The notes: generated by a model from the letters alone, not told the origin. Positions 16,911 through 27,397 are shown, numbered from the stretch's first letter. The stretch: DNA of 64,000 nucleotides from Robbsia andropogonis (GCF_000970345.1 NZ_LAQU01000013.1:62001-126000), one strand, 5' to 3'. Program-made: numbers and translations.

Positions 16911-17477
16911 ATGAAAAATCGACTGACGAAAATCGTGACGCGCACGGGGGATGCCGGGACGACCGGCCTTGGCGACGGGCGTAGGGTTGCCAAGACTTCC
17001 TTGCGGATTGCCGCGCTTGGCGATGTGGACGAGCTGAATGCGACGCTAGGCGTGCTATTGACGCATGCGTTGCCGGAGTCGATCCGCACGTGCTTGCTCG
17101 CGGCGCAGCACGATTTGTTCGATCTTGGCGGGGAACTCGCGATGCCGGGCATCAGCGTATTTCCCGAAAAAGCAGTGTTGGCCGTGGAGCAATGGATCGA
17201 GGACGGCAATGCCGATTTGCCGCCGTTGCGAGAATTCATCTTGCCGGGTGGGACCGCCGCAGCCGCCGCTGCGCACGTTGCAAGAACCGTCAGCCGGCGC
17301 GCGGAGCGTAGTCTGTGGTCGTTGGCTGACGATCCGGAGGACGGTGGTTCGCGCGTGGGCTGCCTGTATTTAAATCGGCTGTCCGATTGGCTTTTTGTTG
17401 TTGCGCGGCAGCTTAATCGCACCGAGGGGCACGACGAAGTCTATTGGCGTTCTCCACGCGAGCGGGGCGGGCGTTAG
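16911..17477 (+). CDS. Cob(I)alamin adenosyltransferase, PduO type
   Basis: A 188-residue five-helix-bundle ATP:cob(I)alamin adenosyltransferase that makes adenosylcobalamin. The N-terminal ATP-binding motif TRTGDAGTTGLGDGRRVAK is complete, and the late segment VARTVSRRAERSLWSL carries the conserved RRAER; LYLNRLSDWLFVVAR matches the family C-terminal helix. GAGGGAA precedes the ATG. No cobalamin synthesis genes are close by. It is transcribed divergently from the flavoprotein gene. Confidence 0.93.
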   Translation: MKNRLTKIVTRTGDAGTTGLGDGRRVAKTSLRIAALGDVDELNATLGVLLTHALPESIRTCLLAAQHDLFDLGGELAMPGISVFPEKAVLAVEQWIEDGNADLPPLREFILPGGTAAAAAAHVARTVSRRAERSLWSLADDPEDGGSRVGCLYLNRLSDWLFVVARQLNRTEGHDEVYWRSPRERGGR

Positions 17478-17540
17478 AAGGAACAAGGGAACGAATAACA
17501 TCGGCAGGTAAGGTCATGGGCTACGCAATCGTATGCGCTG

Positions 17541-18215
17541 TCACGCAACATGCCGTAAATACCCGCATTCATGAAAGTGTTCGCTCTTCTTCAATCCGCG
17601 GTGCAGCGTGACGGGCGATGTCGCCGCCGCGTGCAAGTTGAGCACCCGCTTCGGCTTGACCTCACACATCGATGCGGCTGCCTGGTACGCCGCGATGACT
17701 AACTGCGAACAGAACGCACCCTCACTCGCCCATGCCGGATGTGAAACAAACGCGTCCGCCGCGTGTTTCTCAGTTTCGGCTCTTGCCATCGATCCATAAT
17801 GAGAAGACCGGACGACTGAGGTTGCCGCCCCTCGTTTGCTATAGGGAACGTTACCCTCGGCGCCCCACGCCGCCGCGACTGTTGCAGCCGTATGTGCCAT
17901 GTCGTGATTATCGATCATTCGGTAAACGCGATAAAAGCCTGCATCCAACCGCGCGTTTCGGATTCTCAGGACGTCCCCGCCTGACATTTCCGTGACGTCG
18001 TGTGCACCATCGGACAGTCGCGTCCAAAGTAGTGCATGGACTATTCTCGAGTTGCCGTGGCGAGTGCGCCAACGTGCTAGTTGCTGCGGTAACTGCGCGA
18101 TATGGATCAACAAGTGCGCGGCGGTCGTCGTCTCCGGTTCATCGATATATAGCAGGATGTCGCCTCGCTGTAATTGGTCGACTGTGACGGTTGCTGGCGG
18201 ATAGGCGCTAGGCAT
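17541..18215 (-). CDS. YiiX/YebB-like permuted NlpC/P60 (papain-fold) putative cysteine hydrolase
   Basis: A 224-residue protein with the circularly permuted papain-fold pattern. GDILLYID (about 18-25) opens the domain, H60 (SRIVHALLW) is the likely catalytic His, E76 (DVTEMSGGDV) the third residue, and C169 (FCSQLVIAAYQ) the catalytic Cys, followed by the late ATSPVTLHRG segment where family members read SP.dL. Relatives cleave amide or ester bonds in peptidoglycan, lipid or protein; the substrate here is unknown. No signal peptide is visible, so it may act in the cytoplasm or be exported by another route. The ATG has a GGAG ribosome-binding site. It sits among accessory genes between the adenosyltransferase and aroG. 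Confidence 0.7.
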   Translation of the reverse strand: MPSAYPPATVTVDQLQRGDILLYIDEPETTTAAHLLIHIAQLPQQLARWRTRHGNSRIVHALLWTRLSDGAHDVTEMSGGDVLRIRNARLDAGFYRVYRMIDNHDMAHTAATVAAAWGAEGNVPYSKRGAATSVVRSSHYGSMARAETEKHAADAFVSHPAWASEGAFCSQLVIAAYQAAASMCEVKPKRVLNLHAAATSPVTLHRGLKKSEHFHECGYLRHVA

Positions 18216-18569
18216 GATGATGCTCCCTCGTGGATAAATCGTTTTGCCGATCGAATCAAGGGAAGCGTAGTGGAGGCATGCGCTGAGTCTCGTCTTTTTG
18301 ACGGCGCATGTTATAAAAATACCTTGGATGCCTGTTAAGCTTCAAAAGATCCGATTGGCATTATCGTAGGCAGATCCTGTGATGTAAGACAGGTGTCTGC
18401 GTCCGACATTTGTGAACTGCTTTTTTCAGCGCCAGCGTTGATCGATATTCGATTCGCGTAATCTCCGTCGAGATGGGAAAGAAATAGCGGGATGCTTCCG
18501 TCCCTGCTTGCAATGCGTAAAGTCAGAAATTTGGAAGATATTGATAAATTATTTAGGAGAAGAAATAAA
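18216..18569. other. AT-rich intergenic region between two divergent accessory genes
   Basis: No gene seen. This is the shared upstream region of the permuted-papain gene (minus) and the unknown gene (plus). It is markedly more AT-rich than the core genes. I looked for the TTCG-N16-TTCG type of box used by HrpB/HrpX-like regulators and did not find it. Confidence 0.4.
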
Positions 18570-18621
18570 ATGTATCAAGACAGCACGCAATCCGAGCCTC
18601 ACGCCGTCAAGTCGAAGAGGT

Positions 18622-19326
18622 ATGACCGGGCGCGAGGCACCATTGGACGATGTTCACGGCACGCCGACGCGGTCTGATGAGCAGGCGGCGCACGAGATAC
18701 TCAAGCGTATAGAGCGTAGTCTGGAGACGCACCGCCCGATCGACTTTCAGAACAACAGTCTGGATCGCGCCGTGTTGCCGGCGGACGACGTGGCTGAAGT
18801 CGTCCAGCACGAGTGGCTGAGTCCAATGCACACAATGGGGCTTCCTACCGCAGCGATTTATCACGATTTCTTCGGCGCGACGTTGCTTGATGCGTTTGAC
18901 GCTATTGCGGCCCTGCATCGCTGTGTCATCGCCATGGGTCTTCAGAAACCACGGCAGGACTACGCGATGTTCTGTTTGTTTTTAGCCAGGAAAATGACGA
19001 GCGAGCAGACCGCGCGATGGCATCGTGAGAATCTTGACGCGCCGGCATCATGCATGGATTGGCCGACGGTGGTAAAGGCGGAGGCGTTGAACCTTCCGTC
19101 CGCATTTTACAAGCATGCATCGTCGTTGCGCCAGATCGGCGCGATTTCAGCGGACCGGCGCGATGGAGTGGTCGTGAACAAACGCAATGAATCACGCATG
19201 ATGCGCGGTGGCAAGTACATGACACCACGTTCGGACGATCCGTCACGAAACCACAAGGCGTCCATCCTCCATAAACGATGGGACTACGTGCGCCGCGCGC
19301 TTAGGACGCTGCCCGTGCAGCCGTAA
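18622..19326 (+). CDS. Protein of unknown function; N-terminus uncertain, possible frameshift
   Basis: I do not recognise this protein. The body is mostly helical and polar, with many His/Arg residues and a basic C-terminus. No signal peptide or membrane segment is visible. The start is unclear. A good AGGAG (18555-18559) stands before ATG 18570, but that frame reads only 35 codons (to 18677), while the long frame is one phase away. The long frame has ATG 18622 (234 residues, weak AAGAGG almost abutting) and a TTG at 18508 without support. A one-base indel between about 18573 and 18660 would join the good start to the long frame, giving about 250 residues with a Ser/Thr-rich leader. Unlike its neighbours in composition, so probably acquired. 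Confidence 0.5.
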   Translation: MTGREAPLDDVHGTPTRSDEQAAHEILKRIERSLETHRPIDFQNNSLDRAVLPADDVAEVVQHEWLSPMHTMGLPTAAIYHDFFGATLLDAFDAIAALHRCVIAMGLQKPRQDYAMFCLFLARKMTSEQTARWHRENLDAPASCMDWPTVVKAEALNLPSAFYKHASSLRQIGAISADRRDGVVVNKRNESRMMRGGKYMTPRSDDPSRNHKASILHKRWDYVRRALRTLPVQP

Positions 19327-19334
19327 AAGCGAGG

Positions 19335-20417
19335 TCAGTTACCGCGGCTACGCAGGAGGCGTCGTTGCCGGACCGCGGCGGCCAGTGTCTCCAGTACGCC
19401 AACGCTGTCTTCCCAACCGATACAGGCATCGGTGATGCTCTGGCCGTATTGCAATGCATCCAGCGTGCAGCCAGGCGTCAGGTCCTGGCGGCCGGCGACC
19501 AGATGCGATTCGATCATCACGCCTACGATCCGCTGCTCGCCACCGGCAATCTGTGCACCGATATTGGCGCAGACCGGGATCTGGTTCTCGTGCTTCTTCT
19601 CGCTGTTTGCATGGCTCGCATCCACCATCAGGCGGGCGGCCAGACCGGCTTGGCCGATCTGATTGCATGCGACATCGACACTTGCCGCATCGTAATTGGG
19701 TGTCTTGCCACCGCGCAGGATGACGTGGCAATCCTCGTTGCCGGAGGTCGAGACGATGGCCGAGTGACCACCCTTTGTCACGGAAAGGAAGTGGTGCGGT
19801 TGCGATGCCGATTTGATGGCATCCACGGCAATCTTCACATTGCCGTCCGTGCCGTTCTTGAAGCCGACCGGGCAGGACAGTCCCGATGCCAGTTCGCGGT
19901 GTACCTGCGACTCGGTCGTCCGTGCGCCGATCGCGCCCCATGACACCAGGTCGGCGATGTATTGCGGGCTGATCATGTCGAGGAATTCGGTGCCGGCCGG
20001 CACCCCTCGGCGATTGATCTCGACGAGTAAATCACGCGCGGTCCGCAAACCTTCGTTGATCTTGAAGCTGTTGTCGAGCCTCGGGTCGTTTATCAGGCCT
20101 TTCCAGCCAACCGTGGTGCGCGGCTTTTCGAAATACACGCGCATGATGACTTCGAGTTCACCGCTGAAGCGATCTCGTTGTGCACGCAGGCGATCCGCGT
20201 ACTCCAGTGCGGCCTTCGTATCATGAATCGAGCAGGGACCGACGATGACGATCAGACGATCTTCCATGCCGTGCAGGATGCGATGCAGTGCGGCGCGGGT
20301 ATGGAAGATCAGTTGCGACGAGACATCGTCGCACGGGAATTCACGCAGCAGGTGCGCGGGGGGCGTCAACTCTTTCATTTCGCGAATCCGGACGTCATCG
20401 GTATTGTGCAGGCCCAT
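19335..20417 (-). CDS. aroG: 3-deoxy-D-arabino-heptulosonate 7-phosphate (DAHP) synthase, AroG/AroF type
   Basis: The first enzyme of the shikimate pathway, condensing phosphoenolpyruvate and erythrose 4-phosphate; 360 residues of the class I-alpha type. Clear family segments are VIVGPCSIHD, RVYFEKPRTTVGWKGLINDP, GARTTESQVHRELASGLS, GFKNGTDG and the metal-site region DASHANSEKKHENQ. Feedback specificity (Phe, Tyr or Trp) cannot be read with confidence. ATG 20417 follows GGAG. The gene is preceded by a leader peptide rich in Phe and Tyr codons and by an intrinsic terminator, which points to control by transcription attenuation. Confidence 0.95.
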   Translation of the reverse strand: MGLHNTDDVRIREMKELTPPAHLLREFPCDDVSSQLIFHTRAALHRILHGMEDRLIVIVGPCSIHDTKAALEYADRLRAQRDRFSGELEVIMRVYFEKPRTTVGWKGLINDPRLDNSFKINEGLRTARDLLVEINRRGVPAGTEFLDMISPQYIADLVSWGAIGARTTESQVHRELASGLSCPVGFKNGTDGNVKIAVDAIKSASQPHHFLSVTKGGHSAIVSTSGNEDCHVILRGGKTPNYDAASVDVACNQIGQAGLAARLMVDASHANSEKKHENQIPVCANIGAQIAGGEQRIVGVMIESHLVAGRQDLTPGCTLDALQYGQSITDACIGWEDSVGVLETLAAAVRQRRLLRSRGN

Positions 20418-20560
20418 ATCGGTCTCCTAATTGTCTGTTGGTCTGCGCTCGGCCAGTGTTCCCTTCACATCCCGCGGAGGCGTTCGAGGAGCACATCAAC
20501 CGCTGGCCCGGCCCGGCGGTGGCGGAGATGCAGCAAAAAGCGGTACCGCAAAAATGGAAT

Positions 20561-20590
20561 AAAAAAAAACCGCCAGACTGGGCGGCGGTT
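20561..20590 (-). terminator. Attenuator terminator upstream of aroG
   Basis: On the minus strand AACCGCC (20590-20584) pairs with GGCGGTT (20574-20568) across a 9-base loop and runs straight into nine T residues (20569-20561). It is a textbook intrinsic terminator, but it lies upstream of aroG, 22 bases after the leader-peptide stop codon. GGCGG inside the leader (20633-20629) can pair with its 5' arm and would form the competing antiterminator. Confidence 0.8.
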
Positions 20591-20611
20591 CGTTTCGGTG
20601 TGTTCAGTGCG

Positions 20612-20686
20612 TCAGCACCCCTCTCCGTCCGCCATGGGCTCGAGATAAAAATAAAACGCAAAATAAAGGCGGGCAGATTGAGACAT
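20612..20686 (-). CDS. Leader peptide of aroG attenuator (Phe/Tyr-rich, 24 residues)
   Basis: A 24-codon frame starting at ATG 20686 whose middle reads LYFAFYFYL: three Tyr and three Phe in seven consecutive codons, all TAT and TTT. It ends in TGA 22 bases before an intrinsic terminator. The ribosome-binding site is weak. The GCGGAC codons after the Phe/Tyr run contain the GGCGG able to pair with the terminator 5' arm, so a ribosome stalled on Phe/Tyr codons would leave GGCGG free and permit read-through, while one reaching the stop would cover it. The peptide itself is not expected to have another function. Confidence 0.75.
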   Translation of the reverse strand: MSQSARLYFAFYFYLEPMADGEGC

Positions 20687-20794
20687 TGTCGTCACTGGCG
20701 ATACATGCACATTCAGAGATGCGGCGAAAGGGAAGCGCTTTACGCGTTTTCGCCGTCCCGCGGCAAGACGTCGCGGGCGCATCGATAAGGAAAC

Positions 20795-20823
20795 TTTATA
20801 CGCCCTGGTTACGCACAACGCAA
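20795..20823 (-). promoter_or_regulatory. Putative sigma-70 promoter of the aroG leader transcript
   Basis: On the minus strand TTGCGT (20823-20818), a 17-base spacer and TATAAA (20800-20795) make a good sigma-70 promoter. Expected start near 20788, about 100 bases before the leader peptide. Confidence 0.6.
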
Positions 20824-20943
20824 GTAGAGGGGGTGATTTCGCGGATAAGAAGCATAAAGCGCCAAATTTCTGCGAATAATCCGCGTTGATTCGACGTTTT
20901 ATGCGTGCCGCAGTCGTGGCGTTGTCTTATCGCATCGCCGCGA

Positions 20944-22446
20944 TCAGGCCGTGCCGCCGACAGTCATCCGGTCGATCCGCAGCGTAGGCTGGCCCACCCC
21001 TACCGGCACGCTCTGGCCGTCCTTGCCGCAGACGCCTACGCCACGGTCCAGGGCCATGTCGTTGCCGATCATGCTGACGTACTTCAGCGATTCCGGACCG
21101 CTGCCGATCAGTGTCGCGCCTTTGACCGGATAGGTGATCTTGCCGTCTTCGATCATATAGGCCTCGGATGCGGAAAACACGAATTTACCGTTCGTGATGT
21201 CGACCTGGCCGCCGCCGAAGTTCACCGCATACAAGCCCTTCTTGACCGATGCAATGATTTCTTCGGGCGTCTTGTCGCCGTTCAGCATGTAGGTATTCGT
21301 CATGCGGGGCATCGGCAACGCCGAGTACGATTCGCGTCGCGCGTTGCCGGTCACCGGCATGCCCATCAGGCGGGCATTCAGCGAATCCTGAATATAGCCT
21401 TTCAGGATACCGTCCTCGATCAGCGTCGTACACTGCGTCGGATTGCCTTCGTCGTCAATATTCAGCGAGCCGCGGCGGTGTGGCAGCGTGCCGTCGTCGA
21501 CGACCGTGACGCCTTTTGCCGCCACGCGTTCACCGATCTTGCCCGCGAATGCCGACGAGCCCTTGCGGTTGAAGTCACCCTCCAGGCCATGCCCCACGGC
21601 TTCATGCAGCAACACGCCCGGCCAGCCCGGGCCGAGCACCACACTCATATTGCCCGCGGGAGCCGGCTTGGCGTCGAGGTTGACCAGTGCCGCGCGCACC
21701 GCGTCGTCGACATAGCTTTCCAGCTTTTCGTCGTCGAAGTAGCGGTAGTCGAAGCGGCCGCCGCCGCCGCCGCTGCCTACTTCGCGGCGACCATTCTGTT
21801 CGGCGATGACCGTTACGGAAATACGAACCAGTGGGCGGATGTCGGCCGCCATCACGCCATCGCTGCGCGCGACCATGACGATGTCATACTCGCCGGCGAG
21901 TCCGGCCATCACTTGCGTGACGCGCGAGTCGCGTGCGCGGGCCATCTTCTCGATCCGTTCCAGCAATTGCACTTTGGCGGTCGCGTCAAGGGAGGCCAGT
22001 GGATCCTGCGGCAGGTAGAGATCGCGCCCGTAGACACCGTGCAGCGCGTTGGCGGGCACGATGCGCTTGCCGCCGTTGCCATTGCCAGGCACCTTGCGTT
22101 TGCCGCTGCCCTGGTTGAACGTGCCGATCGCACGCGTGGCCTCGGCCGCCTGCATCAGCGCTTGAGGGGAGAGGTCGTCTGAATAGGCGAACGCGGTACG
22201 GTCGCCTGCGATGGCGCGGACGCCGACACCTTGATCGATGCTGAACGAACCGGATTTGACGATGCCTTCCTCGAGGCTCCACGCTTCGGAGCGGGTCGTC
22301 TGGAAATACAGGTCCGCGTAATCGACCCGGGCCTTGAAAATCGAGCCGAGCGTGCGCAGTAACTGGGCTTCGTCAAGGCCATGCGGCGCCAGCAACGCTT
22401 GTTGCGCGATGCTCAGGGATCGGATAGCGGAATCGGTCGGATGCAT
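20944..22446 (-). CDS. tldD: Metalloprotease TldD
   Basis: TldD, with TldE/PmbA, forms a zinc protease that degrades unfolded peptides and matures modified peptides in some bacteria. The catalytic HExxxH is visible as [13 protein letters not shown] near residue 279, and the C-terminal region ([24 protein letters not shown]) is typical. ATG 22446 follows GAGG at good spacing and gives 500 residues; the open frame extends upstream to 22572 without support. A Gly-rich insert ([18 protein letters not shown]) and an Asn/Gly/Lys loop ([13 protein letters not shown]) lie before the catalytic motif. Same strand as and 49 bases downstream of yhdP, so probably one transcript. No tldE is in the window. 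Confidence 0.95.
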   Translation of the reverse strand: MHPTDSAIRSLSIAQQALLAPHGLDEAQLLRTLGSIFKARVDYADLYFQTTRSEAWSLEEGIVKSGSFSIDQGVGVRAIAGDRTAFAYSDDLSPQALMQAAEATRAIGTFNQGSGKRKVPGNGNGGKRIVPANALHGVYGRDLYLPQDPLASLDATAKVQLLERIEKMARARDSRVTQVMAGLAGEYDIVMVARSDGVMAADIRPLVRISVTVIAEQNGRREVGSGGGGGRFDYRYFDDEKLESYVDDAVRAALVNLDAKPAPAGNMSVVLGPGWPGVLLHEAVGHGLEGDFNRKGSSAFAGKIGERVAAKGVTVVDDGTLPHRRGSLNIDDEGNPTQCTTLIEDGILKGYIQDSLNARLMGMPVTGNARRESYSALPMPRMTNTYMLNGDKTPEEIIASVKKGLYAVNFGGGQVDITNGKFVFSASEAYMIEDGKITYPVKGATLIGSGPESLKYVSMIGNDMALDRGVGVCGKDGQSVPVGVGQPTLRIDRMTVGGTA

Positions 22447-22495
22447 GCAGAGTCCTCGTAAAAAGGATACGCGCGTAACGGCAAGATTTACCGTA

Positions 22496-25400
22496 TCAAT
22501 GCGCGGGGGCCGACTGCTGCGTGGCGACTGCGTCGGCCGTTGGGGCAATGTTACCGCGATTGCCGTCGGCACGCCGAACCTGTGGTTTATCCCACGTTCC
22601 CTGCACCAGATAGTGTCGCGTCAGGCTGCGGGAAATTGGCTCGGACAGCGCCAATTGCGCGACGAGCGTCCCCAGCCCGATGATCGGGTTCAGCACCGCG
22701 GCGGCAACGGATGCCGTCACGGCATTCAAGTGCGGCACGACGGTCACATGAAAATCCTGCGTCTCGTCGATGATGTTCGCGGTACCGGACATCGTGAACA
22801 GCGCCGGCGCCGTCGATAGCGTGGCGTCCTGCGTGCTGGCCACCCCTTTGCGAACGGTGGTGGTGCCGGAGAGGCGGTTGAAGGCCAGACCCTTGCCGAA
22901 TACGCTCTTGAAATCGAGCTGCAGGAAGCGCACCAGGCCTTGCAGGCTCAGCAAGCCCAGTAGCCGTGCCGCGCCGGGGTTGACCTTCAGGAACTGGCCG
23001 CGATGCAAGTCGAGCTTGAGCTTCCCATCGAGTGTCCTGACATCCGGCGTGCCGGGATTGCCTTCCCAATTCAACGCGCCGTCGAGTGTGCCCTTGCCGC
23101 CCTTGACGGTGTCAGGCATGCCGAGCGCGGTCAGCAAGGCACCGCTGTCGTGCAAGTTCAGTTGGAAGTCCACGCCGGTGTGCGCAACGTCGCCTGACTT
23201 GTCAACGCGCCAGTCGCCGGTGGCGTGAAGCGTGGCGGCGGGGTGGCTGAGGGTCAGATCGTCGACCTGCCATAAGGTGTCATCGGCGGTCGCCACGTTG
23301 TGCGCCAATAGCGACAGCTTGCCGATGGGCCGGCCATCGAAACCGAATTGATCGGCTTTCAGGTCGATGGCGGGGAAGTGCGTCGCCGCCTGTGGTGCCG
23401 TGGCGAGCACCCGTGTGGTCCGCGCCGCTTGCTGTTGCGCCGCGGGCGTCGCGGTCCCGGTTTCGGTCGCGGCGTCGCCGGCGGGAATCAGCAATCTCGA
23501 AAAGCGTGCATGAACGGCGCTGCCGCCTTGCGGTTGCCAACTTGCTTCTCCTTTCACTTCACGCGCGTCGACGTTTGCGCGCCAGCCCTTATGGGATATG
23601 CGGCTGCCGTTGAGACGGACATCGTGCCAGTGGCGCGACAACAGATGCAGGTCATCGACGGCGATATCCACGTGATCAGGCAACCAGCCGTCGCCCGGGC
23701 GATTCGCATCCGATGATGAGGCATCGGCAGGGTCCGGTGTGAAGTCGCGCCTGGTCGTGGTCCTGCCGGACAGGTCGACCTCCGCGAGGACCGCCCGCCA
23801 CGCGTCGGCATCGAATTGCGCGACGTGCAATTCCCCCAGCACGCCTTGTTCTGGAAGCGCCGGCAGGCCGCCGAGCCCGATCGCGCCAGCGACGATCGTA
23901 CCTGATGTGCCTGCGTTGCCGCCCATACCCGTCATGGCGGACGGGGTCGTCGTGCTGGCCCGTCTCAGATAGGCCGCATAGACGGGGCCGGCCACGAGAT
24001 CGATTCGCTGCAATGGTTCCGTACTGCCCCGGGCGCCAGTGCCGCCGAGCGTGCGCCAATCCATCGACACCGTCATCGGACTGTCCGGCGCCTTGTGCAG
24101 CGGTGCGGGCAAGTCGATGCCAAGCCCTGCCAGATCGGAGCGTAGCGTCATGCGGATGGGCTCGTGACCTGTGCGGCGCACCTGCACCTGATAGGGTGCC
24201 GTGCCCGAGAAATGGCGCAATAGCGAGGCATATCGTGGGTCGCTCGCCGTCGCCACGCGCTCGGGCGCGACGCGGCCTCGAATCTGGATATTCAAGCCGC
24301 CGTCGGCTGTCATCGTGCCGTCCGCACGCACGTCACCGCCGAGGAATCGCCCTTGCAGATTGCGGGAGACGGCGGTGTGATTCGTGAAATTCACCTCTCC
24401 GGTCAGGTTGTCGATCGGCGGCGCGGCGCCATAGATCACGCGATTACGCTCGAAGCGCACGGTCCCGGAGGCCTTGACCGGTTCCGGGCGAGCCAGTGTC
24501 GTGCCCGCGGCGCCATCGGTCGAGGCGGTCGCGTTCCCGGTCGTCTGCTTATCCGGTGGCGTCGCCGGCGCGGTTGCGGTCGTGCTACGTGGCGCGCCCG
24601 CGACAATGGCGGTGCTGGTGTTTGTCGCGCCTTCAATTTGCTGCCGCGAGACATCGATGCGCAGCGCCAGCGTGGCATTGCCTTGCGCTTTCGCCGGCGC
24701 GGCGAGCTGGTTGCTCCAATAGCCTAGCGGGCTATGCCCGACGAAGTCGACGAAATCGGACAACGGCCCGCGCACCCGGCCCTCGATATGCAAGTCACGC
24801 TTACGGTCGCCAAGGTCCGGGATGCGGCCCTGCATCGTATCGATGCGCACTTGCCGGTAGTGGCCGCTGTCCACATCGAATCCCAACTGACGACCATCGA
24901 TGAAAAAGTGTCCGCCCAGTCCGTCGAACACCGGCCATTTTTCCGGCTCCCCGTTTGATAGTCGCACAGACGGGGGCGGCGAGATATCAGCCGAGGCATT
25001 TGCAAACGGTGCGCTGACCTTGAATGTGCTCGTGCCACCGGGCGGCGCGCCGTCGTCCGGTGAGTCGATCGCCGTGGTCGCCTGCGTTCTGCCTGCCTCC
25101 GACGGGGGCGTCGATGCGGCGCGCGACGTTGCAATGCGATAGGCGCCATGCGGATAGGGCAGGTCATTCAAACGGCCATGCGCTTCGATCGTGGCGCCGT
25201 GCGTGCTACCCGCTTTCAGCATGCGCGTCAGGTATTGCCGGACTGATGGGGTGATGGATGTCGGCAGGTAGCGCGGCACCATCGGCACGTTGGCGCGGTC
25301 CAGTTTTCCGTCGATATCGAGATAGCCGTCCTGTGCCGCATCGAGCAGCGCCCGGAAGCGTGCCTGCACCTGTCCCGCGGCATCGGTGTTCGACACGGTC

Positions 25401-27397
25401 AAATGATCGATATGGGCATCGATGCGCTTCGCATCCCCCTGAGGCACGATCCGCCATCTCGCCGCCCCGCTCAGGGTGTCGAACATGAGGGTTGGATCGT
25501 CGAACATGCCGCGAATCGTGACCGTGGCTTCCTTTGAATCAAGTGTGACCGTCCCGCCATCCTGATCCGCGTCGATCACGCCGCGTAGATTGGAGAAGCC
25601 GGGCTGTCCGATATGGGGATGCCCGGCCGCGTTCACACCGGGACGCGGTGGCATGGCGGCCAGCGTTACGCCGTCGAGCGTTGCATGCAGCTTGTAGCGG
25701 CGTAGCGGCACATCGCCTTGCACCCGCGCCGCCGATGCGGCGGCCGCGTCCTTCGGTGCCTCGCGCTCCCATTCCAACTGGTAGTTGGAGAGAACGCCGC
25801 TCGGATCGTAACGATCGATATTGCGTTTCAGGCGGCGTGGCAGCGGCAGCGTCCGTGAGAAATCCGCAAGCAGGCCGATGTCCAGCACGTCGCCGGACAA
25901 GGTGATCTTCTCGCCACGTCCAACGCGCGGCGTTCGATATTCGCCATCGAAGCGGGAGACATTCAACATGCGGCCCAGTGTCGTTCCGTCCGGTAGCGAC
26001 GACTGATCGTCCAGCTCCAGCGCCAGGTTGCGTACGGATGCGCGATAGTCCCCGTCGTGCTGGCTCGCCGCGAATTGGCTGTCGACGGTGGGGATGCGCA
26101 AGGGCGGCAAGCCTTGTCGCAGTTGCAGCGCAAGCCCGCGGGCCGAAATCGCGCCGTGAACGCGCCCGACATCCCCGTGATCGAATTGCCACCAGCTTCG
26201 GATATCGGCATGGCCGGCACGGGCGCCGATCGTGTTATCCACATAGTCGTTCAATGCCGCCAGGTCCAACCGGGTGGCCCCCATATAGACTTCGCCGTGC
26301 CAGTTTCGTGGATTGCCGCGGCCGGCCCGGCCCGGCAACCACGCCCTGAAAGGCGCGCTCTGGAAACTGGCGCGGAGGTCTATCGGCATGGTGGCGCGTG
26401 GGGCACCGGTGCAAGGTGTCCGTGCGCAGCCCTCGGCGTCGACCACAAGGTTCCCCTGGAGTCCGCCGCGGTGATACCGCCCGCCGTTGATCAGGGCCAG
26501 GCGCGCATGCGTCAATTGGAGTGGCGGTGGCGGCGGCGCGCCATGTCCCGGACCCGCCTGGTCGACCCAGCTCAAGTCGAGGTCTTGCACCACGATCTCG
26601 CGCTGGCCGAGCAGCCAGCTCGGCAAGGCATACGGATTGCGCACGTCACCCTGACCGATCGCGATACCGGCAATCATGATTCGTCCGGTGCCGTCGCGAA
26701 CCGCGTTCACCCGCGCGTGATCAATGACCAGTTGCGACAAGATGGGTTGCAGCCGCAGCAACGAGCGCCACGCGAGCGTCGCCTGTACCCGGTCGACATA
26801 GGCGTCGGCATCGGCGGTCGGGGCGGGGAGGGTGATGGTTGCCGGGACCATTGATGTCGACGCGGCCGCCGTGGCCGCGCCGGGCGTATCGCCGTTGCCG
26901 ATGTGTAGATCCGTCACCGTGAACGACGGCTTGAACCCGCGCCACTGGGCCGAGATATGACCGATGCGTACGGGCGTATGCAATGCCGCGCTGGCTATCG
27001 CTTCCACCCTGGGACGAAAGCGGTCCACGTTCGGCATCACGACATAGCGTAGCGTCAATGCCACCGCGCCGAAGACAAAATAGATGATCAACGCGATGAT
27101 CGTGACGACTGCCAGCACACGCTTCAGTACGCGCATCGAGTAATCGAAATATCGCGTGCGCCGGCCGCGCGCGTCGTCGCCTTGATCGTCACCGGGGCCA
27201 TCGCCGCCGCCATGCCCCCCACTACCCATGCGGGGTTCGACACGCTCCAACAGGATGGGCGCATCGGTGCCGCTTGTCGTGACGGATGGATCATGCGCGG
27301 CGGCACTGACCACGTTTCCGGCACCTGCCCGATGTTCGCGGTCTTGCGATTGCGCTGACGACGGTGACGGGGCGACGGGTGCGCGGCGATCGAGCAT
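22496..27397 (-). CDS. yhdP: YhdP-family AsmA-like envelope protein (phospholipid transport)
   Basis: A very large (1633-residue) envelope protein of the YhdP/TamB/AsmA-like group, which spans the periplasm and helps move phospholipids to the outer membrane. Residues 1-90 are a low-complexity cytoplasmic N-terminus, followed by a single membrane anchor at about 93-115 ([17 protein letters not shown]) and a long beta-rich body with DUF3971-like repeats. The C-terminal AsmA-like domain ends with [29 protein letters not shown] and the conserved [14 protein letters not shown]. It is longer than E. coli YhdP (about 1270), in part because of Ala/Thr-rich linkers near residues 790-815 and 945-1005. 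Divergent from glnE. Confidence 0.92.
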   Translation of the reverse strand: MLDRRAPVAPSPSSAQSQDREHRAGAGNVVSAAAHDPSVTTSGTDAPILLERVEPRMGSGGHGGGDGPGDDQGDDARGRRTRYFDYSMRVLKRVLAVVTIIALIIYFVFGAVALTLRYVVMPNVDRFRPRVEAIASAALHTPVRIGHISAQWRGFKPSFTVTDLHIGNGDTPGAATAAASTSMVPATITLPAPTADADAYVDRVQATLAWRSLLRLQPILSQLVIDHARVNAVRDGTGRIMIAGIAIGQGDVRNPYALPSWLLGQREIVVQDLDLSWVDQAGPGHGAPPPPPLQLTHARLALINGGRYHRGGLQGNLVVDAEGCARTPCTGAPRATMPIDLRASFQSAPFRAWLPGRAGRGNPRNWHGEVYMGATRLDLAALNDYVDNTIGARAGHADIRSWWQFDHGDVGRVHGAISARGLALQLRQGLPPLRIPTVDSQFAASQHDGDYRASVRNLALELDDQSSLPDGTTLGRMLNVSRFDGEYRTPRVGRGEKITLSGDVLDIGLLADFSRTLPLPRRLKRNIDRYDPSGVLSNYQLEWEREAPKDAAAASAARVQGDVPLRRYKLHATLDGVTLAAMPPRPGVNAAGHPHIGQPGFSNLRGVIDADQDGGTVTLDSKEATVTIRGMFDDPTLMFDTLSGAARWRIVPQGDAKRIDAHIDHLTVSNTDAAGQVQARFRALLDAAQDGYLDIDGKLDRANVPMVPRYLPTSITPSVRQYLTRMLKAGSTHGATIEAHGRLNDLPYPHGAYRIATSRAASTPPSEAGRTQATTAIDSPDDGAPPGGTSTFKVSAPFANASADISPPPSVRLSNGEPEKWPVFDGLGGHFFIDGRQLGFDVDSGHYRQVRIDTMQGRIPDLGDRKRDLHIEGRVRGPLSDFVDFVGHSPLGYWSNQLAAPAKAQGNATLALRIDVSRQQIEGATNTSTAIVAGAPRSTTATAPATPPDKQTTGNATASTDGAAGTTLARPEPVKASGTVRFERNRVIYGAAPPIDNLTGEVNFTNHTAVSRNLQGRFLGGDVRADGTMTADGGLNIQIRGRVAPERVATASDPRYASLLRHFSGTAPYQVQVRRTGHEPIRMTLRSDLAGLGIDLPAPLHKAPDSPMTVSMDWRTLGGTGARGSTEPLQRIDLVAGPVYAAYLRRASTTTPSAMTGMGGNAGTSGTIVAGAIGLGGLPALPEQGVLGELHVAQFDADAWRAVLAEVDLSGRTTTRRDFTPDPADASSSDANRPGDGWLPDHVDIAVDDLHLLSRHWHDVRLNGSRISHKGWRANVDAREVKGEASWQPQGGSAVHARFSRLLIPAGDAATETGTATPAAQQQAARTTRVLATAPQAATHFPAIDLKADQFGFDGRPIGKLSLLAHNVATADDTLWQVDDLTLSHPAATLHATGDWRVDKSGDVAHTGVDFQLNLHDSGALLTALGMPDTVKGGKGTLDGALNWEGNPGTPDVRTLDGKLKLDLHRGQFLKVNPGAARLLGLLSLQGLVRFLQLDFKSVFGKGLAFNRLSGTTTVRKGVASTQDATLSTAPALFTMSGTANIIDETQDFHVTVVPHLNAVTASVAAAVLNPIIGLGTLVAQLALSEPISRSLTRHYLVQGTWDKPQVRRADGNRGNIAPTADAVATQQSAPAH

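Larger units (their letters stand above)
20418..20943. other. Long regulatory region upstream of aroG
   Basis: This 526-base gap between tldD and aroG holds, in order of transcription on the minus strand, a sigma-70 promoter (20795-20823), an untranslated leader of about 100 bases, a 24-codon leader peptide (20612-20686), an intrinsic terminator (20561-20590) and about 140 bases to the aroG start. No other gene is supported. Confidence 0.7.

Noticed and set aside
13050..18569. Search for hrp-type (TTCG-N16-TTCG) boxes before the effector candidates
   Set aside because: None found upstream of the ADP-ribosyltransferase-like or permuted-papain genes, so I do not claim type III co-regulation.
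20905..22182. 425-codon open frame on the plus strand
   Set aside because: It mirrors tldD, which has its full family sequence and HEAVGH motif on the other strand.
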